Shown here: piece by piece, positions 1-7,394 of the stretch
How the letters are laid out: the number at the start of each line of letters is the position of its first letter
Numbering within the stretch: position 1 is the stretch's first letter
Source: Hyphomicrobiaceae bacterium UBA7697
GTDB taxonomy: Bacteria; Pseudomonadota; Alphaproteobacteria; Rhizobiales; Methyloligellaceae
Reading direction: 5' to 3'
Assembly (NCBI GenBank): GCA_002482645.1
Contig: DLGJ01000005.1
Coordinates: forward strand, 146,730-210,729
Length of the DNA: 64,000 nt
Notes under the pieces: generated by a model
What the model saw: only the letters and a program-made list of their open reading frames with translations
What the model was told of the DNA's origin: nothing
Database searches by the model: none
Made by a program: the position numbers and the translations under genes

Positions 1-70
1 TGTTCGCGGCGAATACGAACAGCGTCAGGAAGGCGGCCGTCAGGCCGGCGAAAATCCATCGCGCGATCAT
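1..70 (-). CDS. N-terminus of an exported or membrane protein (partial)
   Basis: A start codon lies at 70 on the minus strand and the frame runs off the left edge of the window. The 23 visible residues are a short basic start followed by a hydrophobic run (MIARWIFAG, then mostly Leu/Phe/Ala), typical of a signal peptide or first membrane helix. A GGAG ribosome-binding site lies about seven bases before the ATG. Function cannot be judged from this fragment. It is divergent from the oxidoreductase gene that follows. Confidence 0.5.
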   Translation of the reverse strand, partial: MIARWIFAGLTAAFLTLFVFAAN

Positions 71-224
71 CGAACGTCTCCACATTGTTGTCTGCCTCGG
101 ACGATAAGGAGTCGGCCGATGCCGCGGTAGGGGCTCTCTCGCGTCCGTGATTGGAAGTGATGCGACTCCGTCGGCCCCTGCAGAACGTATTGGAACGGCC
201 GCCGGTTGGAGGCTATTGAGAGCT

Positions 225-1886
225 ATGCAACAGCCGAACCTGTCCTTGCCGCCGGAGACCATGCGGCCCGCTTACGACGTGGTCGTCGTCGGGTCCGGTT
301 ATGGCGGCGGCGTCACCGCGTGCAGACTCGCGCGTGCCAAACAGCGTGTCTGCGTTCTGGAACGCGGCCGGGAAGTGCCGGTCGGATCGTTTCCGTCGCG
401 CCTGCCGGAACTTCGCCGCGAGTTTCAGGTGAACGACGGCAAGAAACGCTCGGGCTCGCCGACCGGGCTTTACGACATGCGGATCGGCGCCGACATCAAT
501 GTCTTGGTAGGATGCGGGCTTGGCGGCGGCTCGCTGATCAATGCCGGCGTTGCCTTGCGCCCCGACCCGCGCGTGTTCGCCGGCGGGGCGTGGCCCGAAG
601 CGATCAGAACCGATGGGCTTCTGGACACCGGTTTTGACCGGGCGGCGGACATGCTGCGCCCCATGCGCTATGCGGGCGCTCCAGCGCTCACCAAGTACCG
701 GGCGCTCGAGGCGGCAAGCGTCGCGTTCGGCAAGGCGCCGGTGACGGCGCCGGTGACGGTCAGTTTCGAAGACGGCGTGAATCCGGCAGGAGTCGCGCAA
801 CGCGCCTGCACCCTGTGCGGCGATTGTTGTTCCGGCTGCAACGTGGGCGCCAAGAACTCCATCGCCGTGACCTATCTCACGGACGCGAAGGCCCATGGCG
901 CGGACATCTTCACCGAATGCGGCGTCAGCCATGTCGAACAGCTGAGTGGCGGTTGGCGGGTGCATTTCGCGTTGTCCGGCGCGGACAACGGACCCGCGCA
1001 TGTGGATGGGAAGACCGTGGTGCTTGCCGCGGGCACGCTGGGCTCCACGGAAATCCTGCTTCGGTCGCGCGAACGCGGGTTGAAGACGTCGGACCGTCTC
1101 GGCGAAGGGTTTTCCGCGAACGGAGACATCGTTGCCTTCGCGCTCGGCGGCAGAAACCGGGTCAATGCCGTCGGCGTCGGCGAGCCGCCGAAATTCACCG
1201 GCGACCCGGTCGGCGCATCCGTGGCCGGGCAGATCGAGCTGCCCGACGAAACCGACCTCAACGCCAGCATGATTATCCAGGAAGGCACGATGCCCTCGTC
1301 CGTCGCTCCCCTTCTGCCGGTCTTTTTCGTCGCGGGCGGTCGGCTCTTGGGCGCGGCGCAAAGCCTCCTCAAGGGGGTCTATCAAGGCCCGTTGTCGCGG
1401 CTGCGGAGCTTCTTCGTCGTCTCGCACGATGATGCGTGCGGGCGCCTCGTGCTCCGGGACGGCGCCTTGCGAGTCGAGTGGCCGGACGTCGCGCGGCAGA
1501 GGGTCTATGCCCGGGTCGACGAAGCTCTGACCAAAATCGCGAATGAAGCCGGCGCCCGCTACATCAAAAATCCGCTCGTCGGGACCTCGATGGGGACGAA
1601 ACCCGCGACAGCGCATCCGCTCGGCGGCTGCGGCATGGGCGAAACGGCCGAAACCGGCGCGGTCGATCACAAGTGCCGAGTGTTTTCCGGCTCCTCGGGG
1701 GGCGAGACCCACGCGGGACTCTACGTGTGCGATGGATCGGTAATGCCGCGCTCTCTCGGCTGCAATCCGCTCCTGACCATCAGTGCACTGACGGAGCGTG
1801 CCATGGTTCACTTCGCCCGCGACCGCGATCTGACATTCGATACCGAACCGGTTCGGAGCGGAGCTCAGCTCGAAGCCACGGTCTAA
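225..1886 (+). CDS. GMC-family FAD-dependent oxidoreductase (cholesterol-oxidase-like)
   Basis: The protein is about 553 residues. It opens with a dinucleotide-binding glycine motif (GSGYGGG, residues 23-29) that binds FAD. It ends with the GMC signature region: HPLGGCGMG, then an Asn-Pro near CNPLLTISALTERA. This layout fits the cholesterol oxidase/glucose-methanol-choline family, which oxidises alcohols using FAD; the substrate is unknown. A cysteine cluster (CTLCGDCCSGC, residues 195-205) resembles a ferredoxin-type Fe-S motif and is found in a subset of these proteins. I chose the ATG at 225, with GGAGG at 208-212 and the Rossmann strand soon after. A GTG at 147 would add 26 residues with no recognisable content. 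No signal peptide is visible, so it is probably cytoplasmic. Confidence 0.85.
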   Translation: MQQPNLSLPPETMRPAYDVVVVGSGYGGGVTACRLARAKQRVCVLERGREVPVGSFPSRLPELRREFQVNDGKKRSGSPTGLYDMRIGADINVLVGCGLGGGSLINAGVALRPDPRVFAGGAWPEAIRTDGLLDTGFDRAADMLRPMRYAGAPALTKYRALEAASVAFGKAPVTAPVTVSFEDGVNPAGVAQRACTLCGDCCSGCNVGAKNSIAVTYLTDAKAHGADIFTECGVSHVEQLSGGWRVHFALSGADNGPAHVDGKTVVLAAGTLGSTEILLRSRERGLKTSDRLGEGFSANGDIVAFALGGRNRVNAVGVGEPPKFTGDPVGASVAGQIELPDETDLNASMIIQEGTMPSSVAPLLPVFFVAGGRLLGAAQSLLKGVYQGPLSRLRSFFVVSHDDACGRLVLRDGALRVEWPDVARQRVYARVDEALTKIANEAGARYIKNPLVGTSMGTKPATAHPLGGCGMGETAETGAVDHKCRVFSGSSGGETHAGLYVCDGSVMPRSLGCNPLLTISALTERAMVHFARDRDLTFDTEPVRSGAQLEATV

Positions 1887-1997
1887 CGGCCAGCCAGGCA
1901 CGCTGGACGCCGGTGCCGCCAACGACGGGGCGAAAGAAGCGCCGCGAGGCGAACGCATTTTTCGGGTTCGGGCAGTTCGAGGCCGCGCTAGCGCGCC

Positions 1998-2025
1998 AAA
2001 AAAGAGGGCCGCAAAGAACGGCCCT
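1998..2025 (-). terminator. Rho-independent terminator after the 52-codon gene
   Basis: On the minus strand a 7-bp stem (AGGGCCG/CGGCCCT, 2005-2011 with 2019-2025) closes a 7-base loop. It is followed a couple of bases later by six Ts (A-run at 1998-2003 on the plus strand). It lies about 30 bases beyond the stop of the small gene at 2053-2211. Confidence 0.75.
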
Positions 2026-2052
2026 TATTAGTGGCCGAAATCTGAGATCAGA

Positions 2053-2211
2053 CTACTTTTTTCGGGACGGGTCACCCTTGGTATCGCCATGGCCAGATTT
2101 GGGCATGCGCTCCACCGTTGTGGTGTTGGGACGGCGCTTTGCCTCCTCCACCGGGATCAGCCGGCCAGTCTTTGCATCTCGTCCAATCGGAAAAGTCTTA
2201 CTCTTCGACAT
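2053..2211 (-). CDS. small conserved hypothetical protein, 52 aa
   Basis: An ATG at 2211 opens a 52-residue frame that begins MSKSKTFPIGRDAKTGRLIP and continues with VEEAKRRPNTTTVERMPKSG. The central part (FPIGRDAxTGxxIPVxEAxxRP...TTVERMPK) matches, from memory, a family of very small hypothetical proteins common in Hyphomicrobiales. It is basic and Lys/Arg/Pro rich, with no membrane segment or cysteine; function is unknown. A GGAG site lies ten bases upstream and a good terminator lies directly downstream, which supports a real gene. It is shorter than most gene-calling cut-offs. Confidence 0.75.
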   Translation of the reverse strand: MSKSKTFPIGRDAKTGRLIPVEEAKRRPNTTTVERMPKSGHGDTKGDPSRKK

Positions 2212-2231
2212 TTCTGCTAGTCTCCATGTTT

Positions 2232-2345
2232 AAGCGCCTTGGGAGGCGCAGGGAGAACAATAGGTGCTCCGATTCTTGTGAGAACACAAGGCGAACATCC
2301 AGAAGAAAAATCGTTATATAGCGTAGACTTAGAGGCGCTTTTTTT
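2232..2345 (+). ncRNA. candidate small RNA with closing stem and T-run
   Basis: The gap between pheT and the 52-codon gene contains three structural elements on the plus strand. There is a 6-bp hairpin at 2234-2249 (GCGCCT/AGGCGC) and a perfect 6-bp hairpin at 2275-2290 (CTTGTG AGAA CACAAG). The octamer at 2333-2340 (AGGCGCTT) is exactly complementary to 2232-2239 and runs into seven Ts. That is the shape of a roughly 110-nt independent transcript with a terminal stem. No known RNA family was recognised and the promoter is weak, so this is a hypothesis. Confidence 0.3.
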
Positions 2346-2351
2346 GGACGA

Positions 2352-4763
2352 TTAACGCAGCGTGCCGCCGGTAGCCTTGGCCACGCCCGCGATCACCTTT
2401 TCCGCGACCGCGTCGATCTCGGCTTCGGTCAGCGTCTTGTCGCGGGGCTGCAGCGTGACTTCGATGGCGAGCGACTTCTTGCCCTCCGGCACGCCTCGGC
2501 CCGTGAATTCGTCGAAGACGCTCACATCGGAGATCAAGGCGCGGTCGGCACCGGCCGCCGCGCGCACCAACACGCCGGCCTCCACGTCCCCATCGACCAG
2601 GAAGGCGAAGTCGCGACGAACGGACTGCAAGTCGGACGCATCCAGCGCCGCGCGCGAGGTGCCCTTGCGTTTTGCGCCCGGCACGTTGTCGAGGAAGAGT
2701 TCGAACGCGGCCATGGGCCCGTCCGCATCGAGTGCTTCGAGCGTATCGGGATGAAGTTCGCCGAACACGCCGAGCGTCACTTTGGGGCCGAGCTTGATCG
2801 CGCCCGAGCGTCCGGGATGGAACCAGCTAGGGGCATCACGGACGATCTGCACCTTGGCCTGGGTGAGACCCAGAGCGGTCAGCGCGGCCATGGCGTCGGC
2901 TTTCGCCGCCTCCCAGCCGGCGGCGGGCGCCGCGCCCGACCAGTGGCGGCCATGCCCGTCCAGCGACGAGTGTCCGAAGCGCACGCCCGATGCGGCGGTA
3001 TATTGGCCGTCCGGTTCGGGGCCGCGATAGGCTTGGCCGAGCTCGAACAAAGCGCCGTCGGAAAAGCCGCGATCGCGATTGCGTTTTGCCGCGCCGATCA
3101 GGCCAGGCAAAAGGCTCGGCCGCATCTGCGACAGTTCCGTCGAGATCGGATTGTCGAGGGCGAGGTCCGGTGCGCCCCCGCCGAAGTGCTTGGCTTCGCC
3201 ATGCGGAACGAACGACCAGGTGACGGCCTCGACGAGCCCGCGCGCGGCGAGCAAGCGGCGCACGGCGCGTACGCGCCGCTGCCCTTCGGTCAAGACGGGT
3301 TTGGCGACGCCCGAGTGGCGCGCCAGCGGCGTCGCGGGAATCCGGTCGACGCCGGTCAACCGCACCACTTCCTCGACGAGATCGACGGGAATCGAAATGT
3401 CCGGGCGCCAAGAAGGCGGCGTCGCCTTCAAGACGTTCGTCTTGCCTTCGAGCTTGACCCCGAGCGCGGAGAATTTCCGGCGAATGTCCCGGTGTGGCAG
3501 CGCCAGCCCGCTCAGGCGGTTGATCAGCGTCATGTCGAAGCGGAAGGCCGGGTTCGGCCGTGGCGGCTTTCCCGCCACCGTGATGGTGCTCGCCTCGCCG
3601 CCGCACAGGTCGAGCGCCATGGCCGTCGCCATCTCGAGTCCAGGCAGCACGGATTCGGGATCGACGCCGCGTTCGAAACGGAAGCGCGCGTCGGAGACGA
3701 TGTTCAACGTGCGGCCAGTCCTTGCCGTGCGCTTCGGATCGAAATAGGCCGACTCGATGAAGACATTGACGGTGTCCCCGGTGCAGCCCGTGTCCTCGCC
3801 GCCGATCACGCCGCCGAGACCGAGCACGGCGGCATCGTCGGCGATGACGCACATCTCTTCGCCGGCCTTGTAGGTCTTGCCGTCGAGCGCCGCGAAGCTC
3901 TCGCCGCTTTTGCCGAGCCGCGCGCGAATCGTACCGGCGAGTTTGTCCGCGTCATAGACATGCAAGGGGCGCGCGCGGTCGAACGAGATGTAGTTGGTGA
4001 TGTCCACCAGCGCGTTGATGGGACGAAGTCCGATCGCCTTGAGGCGGGCCTGCAGCCAGTCGGGGCTGGGCCCGTTCTTGACGCCCCGAATGAGGCGCCC
4101 CGCGAAGACCGGACAGGCGTCCTTGGTCTCCTTGGCGAAGTCGAGCTTGATCGGCACGGGATTATCGAAGCTTCCCTTGACCGGCTTGACCGTGTCCTTC
4201 TTGAGTTTCCCAAGACCGGCCGCCGCGAGATCGCGGGCGACGCCGCGCACCCCGAGGCAATCCGGCCGGTTCGGCGTGATGGCGATATCGAACACCACGT
4301 CGTCGAGACCGAGCGCCTTCGCGGCGGGGCTGCCGGCGCGCGCCGTCGCCGCAAGCTCGATGATGCCGGTATGCTCGTCGGAAAGTTCGAGCTCCCGCTC
4401 CGAGACCATCATGCCGTTCGATTCGACGCCGCGGATCTTGGCCTTGGCGAGCGTGAAGTCGAGGCCGGGCACATACGTGCCGGCGGGCGCGAACACGCCC
4501 TTCATGCCGGCACGCGCATTGGGCGCGCCACACACGACCTGCAGCGTTTCCTTGCCGGTATCGACTTGGAGGACCTGCAGCTTATCCGCGTCCGGATGCT
4601 TCTCGGCCTTGACGACCTCGGCCACGCGGAAGGCTTCGAGCGCCTTCGAAGGGTCGACGACCTCCTCGATCTCGAGCCCGATCAAGGTCAGCGTGCCGGC
4701 GATCTCCTCGACGGACGCGTCCGTGTCGAGATGCTCTTTCAGCCAGGACAGGGTGAACTTCAT
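2352..4763 (-). CDS. pheT: phenylalanine--tRNA ligase beta subunit
   Basis: This 803-residue protein is the beta chain of the alpha2-beta2 enzyme that charges tRNA-Phe, and its length is normal for the family. In order it has an EMAP-type tRNA-binding OB domain (about residues 40-150, VVCGAPNARAG), the B3/B4 editing region, the B5 domain, the core synthetase-like fold and a C-terminal ferredoxin-like anticodon-binding domain (about 705-803, ending in a TLTEAEIDAV-type helix). It starts three bases after the pheS stop codon, so the two subunits are co-translated in stoichiometric amounts. It is the last gene of the infC/rpmI-rplT-pheS-pheT block. Confidence 0.98.
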   Translation of the reverse strand: MKFTLSWLKEHLDTDASVEEIAGTLTLIGLEIEEVVDPSKALEAFRVAEVVKAEKHPDADKLQVLQVDTGKETLQVVCGAPNARAGMKGVFAPAGTYVPGLDFTLAKAKIRGVESNGMMVSERELELSDEHTGIIELAATARAGSPAAKALGLDDVVFDIAITPNRPDCLGVRGVARDLAAAGLGKLKKDTVKPVKGSFDNPVPIKLDFAKETKDACPVFAGRLIRGVKNGPSPDWLQARLKAIGLRPINALVDITNYISFDRARPLHVYDADKLAGTIRARLGKSGESFAALDGKTYKAGEEMCVIADDAAVLGLGGVIGGEDTGCTGDTVNVFIESAYFDPKRTARTGRTLNIVSDARFRFERGVDPESVLPGLEMATAMALDLCGGEASTITVAGKPPRPNPAFRFDMTLINRLSGLALPHRDIRRKFSALGVKLEGKTNVLKATPPSWRPDISIPVDLVEEVVRLTGVDRIPATPLARHSGVAKPVLTEGQRRVRAVRRLLAARGLVEAVTWSFVPHGEAKHFGGGAPDLALDNPISTELSQMRPSLLPGLIGAAKRNRDRGFSDGALFELGQAYRGPEPDGQYTAASGVRFGHSSLDGHGRHWSGAAPAAGWEAAKADAMAALTALGLTQAKVQIVRDAPSWFHPGRSGAIKLGPKVTLGVFGELHPDTLEALDADGPMAAFELFLDNVPGAKRKGTSRAALDASDLQSVRRDFAFLVDGDVEAGVLVRAAAGADRALISDVSVFDEFTGRGVPEGKKSLAIEVTLQPRDKTLTEAEIDAVAEKVIAGVAKATGGTLR

Positions 4764-4766
4764 GGT

Positions 4767-5852
4767 CTAGCTCAGCCCCCCGGCAAGCGTGGGTACGGAG
4801 AGCGGCGCGAAGCCGTAATGCTTCAGCCAGCGCAGGTCGGCGGCGAAGAAGGCCCGCAGGTCCGGCATGCCGTATTTCAGCATGGTCAGACGGTCGATAC
4901 CGACGCCGAAAGCGAAGCCCTGATATTTCTTGGGATCGAGATCGACGGCCTTGAGCACGTTCGGATGCACCATGCCGCAGCCGAGAATCTCGAGCCATTC
5001 GTCGCCTTCGCCGATGCGGATCTCGTCACCCACCTTGGCGTAGCCGATATCGACCTCCATCGAGGGTTCGGTGAAGGGGAAGTGGCTCGCGCGGAAGCGC
5101 ATCTTCACTTCCGGCACTTCGAAGAATGCCTTGCAGAACTCTTCCAGCACCCATTTCAGATGGCCGAGATGGGTCTCCTCGTCGATCACGAGTCCTTCGA
5201 CCTGATGGAACATCGGCGTGTGAGTCTGATCGCTATCGCAGCGATAGACGCGTCCCGGCGCGATGATGCGCAAGGGCGGCTTGTTCGCCAGCATGGTGCG
5301 GATTTGTACCGGGCTCGTATGGGTGCGCAGCACGGGCCGCGTCCCGTCCGGTCCTTCGGCGAAATAGAACGTGTCGTGATCCTGCCGGGCCGGATGCTCC
5401 GGCGGGATGTTGAGCGCGGTGAAATTGTTGAAGTCCGTCTCGATGTCGGGGCCTTCGGCGATGGAGAAACCCATATCGGCGAAGATCTCGGTGATCTCGT
5501 CGGTAACCTGGCTCACCGGGTGAATGCGCCCCTCGGCGAGCGGTCCTTCGCGCACGGGCAGGGTCACGTCCGCGCGTTCGCCGGCGAGCTTCGCGGCCGT
5601 CGCTTCGCGGGAGAGCGTTTCGTGTTTTGCTTCCAGCGCCGCCGAAACGGCCATCTTCACGGCATTGACCGCTTGGCCGAAATCCTTGCGTTCCTCGGGC
5701 GGCATCGAGCCGAGCCGCTGCATCAGTCCGGAAACCCGGCCCTTCTTGCCGAGCGCGCCGACGCGGACCTCTTCGAGGCGTGCAAGGTCGGACGCACGCG
5801 CGACCTCCTCAAGCAGCTCTGCTTTGAGGGTGTCGAGCTCGGACGCGCTCAT
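4767..5852 (-). CDS. pheS: phenylalanine--tRNA ligase alpha subunit
   Basis: The 361-residue alpha chain carries the class II aminoacylation site for tRNA-Phe. The N-terminal coiled coil (about 1-85) is followed by the class II core, with motif 2 around FHQVEGLVIDE and motif 3 near FGVGIDRLTMLKYG. No in-frame start lies upstream. The only well placed Shine-Dalgarno sequence (AAGGAG at 5878-5883) is 25 bases from this ATG but eight bases from the ATG of a six-codon ORF (5849-5869) whose stop overlaps the pheS start. Translational coupling through that mini-ORF is therefore likely. Confidence 0.98.
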   Translation of the reverse strand: MSASELDTLKAELLEEVARASDLARLEEVRVGALGKKGRVSGLMQRLGSMPPEERKDFGQAVNAVKMAVSAALEAKHETLSREATAAKLAGERADVTLPVREGPLAEGRIHPVSQVTDEITEIFADMGFSIAEGPDIETDFNNFTALNIPPEHPARQDHDTFYFAEGPDGTRPVLRTHTSPVQIRTMLANKPPLRIIAPGRVYRCDSDQTHTPMFHQVEGLVIDEETHLGHLKWVLEEFCKAFFEVPEVKMRFRASHFPFTEPSMEVDIGYAKVGDEIRIGEGDEWLEILGCGMVHPNVLKAVDLDPKKYQGFAFGVGIDRLTMLKYGMPDLRAFFAADLRWLKHYGFAPLSVPTLAGGLS

Positions 5853-5869
5853 CGGGCTGACGCCGTCAT
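5849..5869 (-). CDS. six-codon mini-ORF overlapping the pheS start
   Basis: An ATG at 5869 with an ideal ribosome-binding site (AAAGGAG, 8-base spacing) reads MTASAR and stops at a TGA that overlaps the pheS ATG (ATGA). It contains no Phe codons, so it is not a classical Phe-attenuation leader. Its likely role, if any, is to deliver terminating ribosomes to pheS. This is inference from the spacing and overlap alone. Confidence 0.4.
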   Translation of the reverse strand: MTASAR

Positions 5870-5902
5870 GGGTCTCGCTCCTTTGCCGGTTGGAGCCGGG
5901 CC

Positions 5903-6259
5903 TTAGGCCCGGGCGGCAGTGGCAGCTTCGACCAGCCCCTGGAAGGTTTGCGGCTCACGGACGGCGATATCGGCCAGAACCTTGCGGTCCAGCTCGATAC
6001 CCGCCTTCTTCAGGCCGTCGATGAGCTGGCCATAGGTCGTGCCATGCAGGCGCGCGGCGGCGTTGATGCGCTGAATCCACAAAGAGCGGAAAGTGCGCTT
6101 CTTCACCTTGCGGTCGCGATAAGCGTACTGACCGGCCTTCTCCACGGCCTGCTTGGCGACGCGGATGGTGTTCTTACGGCGTCCGTAATAGCCCTTGGCC
6201 TGCTTGATCACCTTGCGGTGACGGGCATGGGCGGTGACGCCACGTTTCACACGGGACAT
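5903..6259 (-). CDS. rplT: 50S ribosomal protein L20
   Basis: A 118-residue, strongly basic protein starting MSRVKRGVTAHARHRKVIKQ, with the conserved segment AKGYYGRRKNTIRVAKQAV. L20 is an early-assembly 23S rRNA-binding protein of the large subunit. In several bacteria it also represses its own operon by binding the leader RNA. It follows rpmI by about 59 bases in the usual order and precedes pheS, so the four genes are probably one transcript. Confidence 0.98.
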   Translation of the reverse strand: MSRVKRGVTAHARHRKVIKQAKGYYGRRKNTIRVAKQAVEKAGQYAYRDRKVKKRTFRSLWIQRINAAARLHGTTYGQLIDGLKKAGIELDRKVLADIAVREPQTFQGLVEAATAARA

Positions 6260-6318
6260 TTATCGGTGCTCCTTAGCGTTCGTCTCAATCTCGGCCCATC
6301 CGGGCGCAAGCCCCCGCC

Positions 6319-6522
6319 CTAGCGGGCGTAGGGGAGAAAATTCTTCTTCACGATCTTGGCGTCTTCGTCGGACAGGACCATCGTTCCCCGGGCATTCCGG
6401 ATGAACTTGTTGGTCCGCTTGATCATGCCGTGACGCTTACCGGCGGCGAGGCATTTCACCTTGCCGTTGGCCGTGACCTTGAATCGCTTCTTGGCACCGC
6501 TCTTCGTCTTGAGCTTGGGCAT
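6319..6522 (-). CDS. rpmI: 50S ribosomal protein L35
   Basis: A 67-residue protein starting MPKLKTKSGAKKRFKVTANG and ending KNFLPYAR, the standard L35 length and sequence. The frame stays open upstream to 6705, but that extension runs through a promoter and hairpins and lacks L35 homology. The ATG at 6522, with an AAGGAAG ribosome-binding site, is the true start. It is the first gene after a promoter and an attenuator-like structure. Confidence 0.97.
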   Translation of the reverse strand: MPKLKTKSGAKKRFKVTANGKVKCLAAGKRHGMIKRTNKFIRNARGTMVLSDEDAKIVKKNFLPYAR

Positions 6523-6572
6523 TTGGCTTCCTTCTTTGACCGGCACCGGCATGAGCCAGACCGGCGTTCTTG

Positions 6573-6625
6573 AAAAAATGCTGGAGAGCATGTGAGCCGC
6601 CACGGCATGCCCTGCCGGGCGGCTC
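6573..6625 (-). promoter_or_regulatory. leader hairpins and attenuator-like terminator before rpmI
   Basis: In the rpmI leader (minus strand) a 13-bp stem with one bulged base spans 6625-6594. Its outer arms are GAGCCGCC/GGCGGCTC and its inner arms CGGCA/TGCCG. Two bases later a short hairpin (ATGCT CTCC AGCAT, 6591-6578) is followed directly by a run of Ts (6578-6573). The second element has the form of an intrinsic terminator placed 50 bases before the rpmI start. Such structures fit transcription attenuation or L20-type autoregulation; which one applies cannot be told from the sequence. Confidence 0.55.
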
Positions 6626-6638
6626 CTTGAACCGCGGG

Positions 6639-6667
6639 TTATAAAGGGATTTCCACCTCGAGTGCAA
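6639..6667 (-). promoter_or_regulatory. sigma-70-type promoter of rpmI-rplT-pheST
   Basis: The minus strand carries TTGCAC (6667-6662), a 17-base spacer and TTATAA (6644-6639). Transcription would start near 6632, just before the leader hairpins, giving a leader of about 110 bases before rpmI. This promoter lies between infC and rpmI, so the downstream genes can be expressed independently of infC. Confidence 0.6.
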
Positions 6668-6714
6668 GGGGGGCGCCCCCGCCGAAAGCGGCCCGCGCGA
6701 CGCATGTCCGCTCC

Positions 6715-7251
6715 CTAGCGGGGCGCGAGCACCATCACCATTTGGCGGCCTTCGAGACGTGGCTCCGATTCCACCTTGGCGATCTCGGAGGTGTCGTCCT
6801 TGACCTTGTTCAGGAGCTGGATGCCAAGATCCTGGTGGGCCATTTCGCGGCCACGGAAACGCAAGGTCACCTTGACCTTGTCGCCTTCCTCGAAGAACCG
6901 GTTCATCGACCGCATCTTCACGTCGTAATCGTGCGTGTCGATGTTGGGCCGCATCTTGATCTCTTTGATCTCGACGGTGCGCTGTTTCTTGCGCGCCTCG
7001 GCCGCCTTCTTCTGTGCCTGATATTTGTACTTGCCGTAATCCAGGATCTTGCAGACCGGCGGGTCCGAATTCGGCGAGATCTCCACGAGATCGAGGCCGG
7101 CCTCCTGCGCGCGGGCGAGCGCATCGTCGATATCGACGACGCCGACATTCTCGCCGGATGCCTCAATGAGCTGGATTTGAGGAGTGTCGATTCCCTCGTT
7201 GACTCGGGGGCCGCCCCGGTTGGGGGCGAGCTTCATGGGCCGTCTTGCGAT
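6715..7251 (-). CDS. infC: translation initiation factor IF-3 (ATC start)
   Basis: IF-3 binds the 30S subunit, prevents premature subunit joining and checks the start codon. The N domain (about residues 15-85, RVNEGIDTPQIQLI) and C domain (about 95-178, IKMRPNIDTHDYDVKMR and FRGREMAHQ) are both present. The first ATG (7236) has no ribosome-binding site. An in-frame ATC at 7251 lies exactly eight bases after AGGAG (7264-7260), and an in-frame TGA closes the frame two codons earlier. A non-AUG infC start is known from E. coli (AUU), where IF-3 uses it to repress its own synthesis. I therefore start at 7251, giving 178 residues beginning (M)ARRPMKLAP. Confidence 0.93.
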   Translation of the reverse strand: MARRPMKLAPNRGGPRVNEGIDTPQIQLIEASGENVGVVDIDDALARAQEAGLDLVEISPNSDPPVCKILDYGKYKYQAQKKAAEARKKQRTVEIKEIKMRPNIDTHDYDVKMRSMNRFFEEGDKVKVTLRFRGREMAHQDLGIQLLNKVKDDTSEIAKVESEPRLEGRQMVMVLAPR

Positions 7252-7335
7252 GTCTCAGTCTCCTAAAATGTTGTTGCGCCCTCGCCGCGGCGAGGCACGG
7301 GGCGCGGGAGTAGAACTCCGTGTGGAAGCGAAAGG

Positions 7336-7364
7336 TTCTACAAGAACGGGGTAAGGGCTGACAA
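7336..7364 (-). promoter_or_regulatory. candidate infC promoter
   Basis: TTGTCA (7364-7359) and GTAGAA (7341-7336) are 17 bases apart on the minus strand, about 85 bases before the infC start. The leader between them and infC contains a perfect 16-bp palindrome (CCTCGCCGCGGCGAGG region near 7280-7295). Confidence 0.35.
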
Positions 7365-7394
7365 GTCGTTCCGCAATGGGGTAGTCGATCAAGC

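Noticed and set aside
213..1958. Long minus-strand frame opposite the GMC oxidoreductase
   Set aside because: Antisense shadow; composition is Arg/Ala/Gly-rich and no family resemblance was seen, whereas the plus-strand frame has clear FAD motifs.
2751..5906. A 1051-codon open frame on the plus strand opposite pheT and pheS
   Set aside because: It is the antisense shadow of two essential genes in GC-rich DNA. It has no domain, an Arg/His/Gly-rich composition and no ribosome-binding site.
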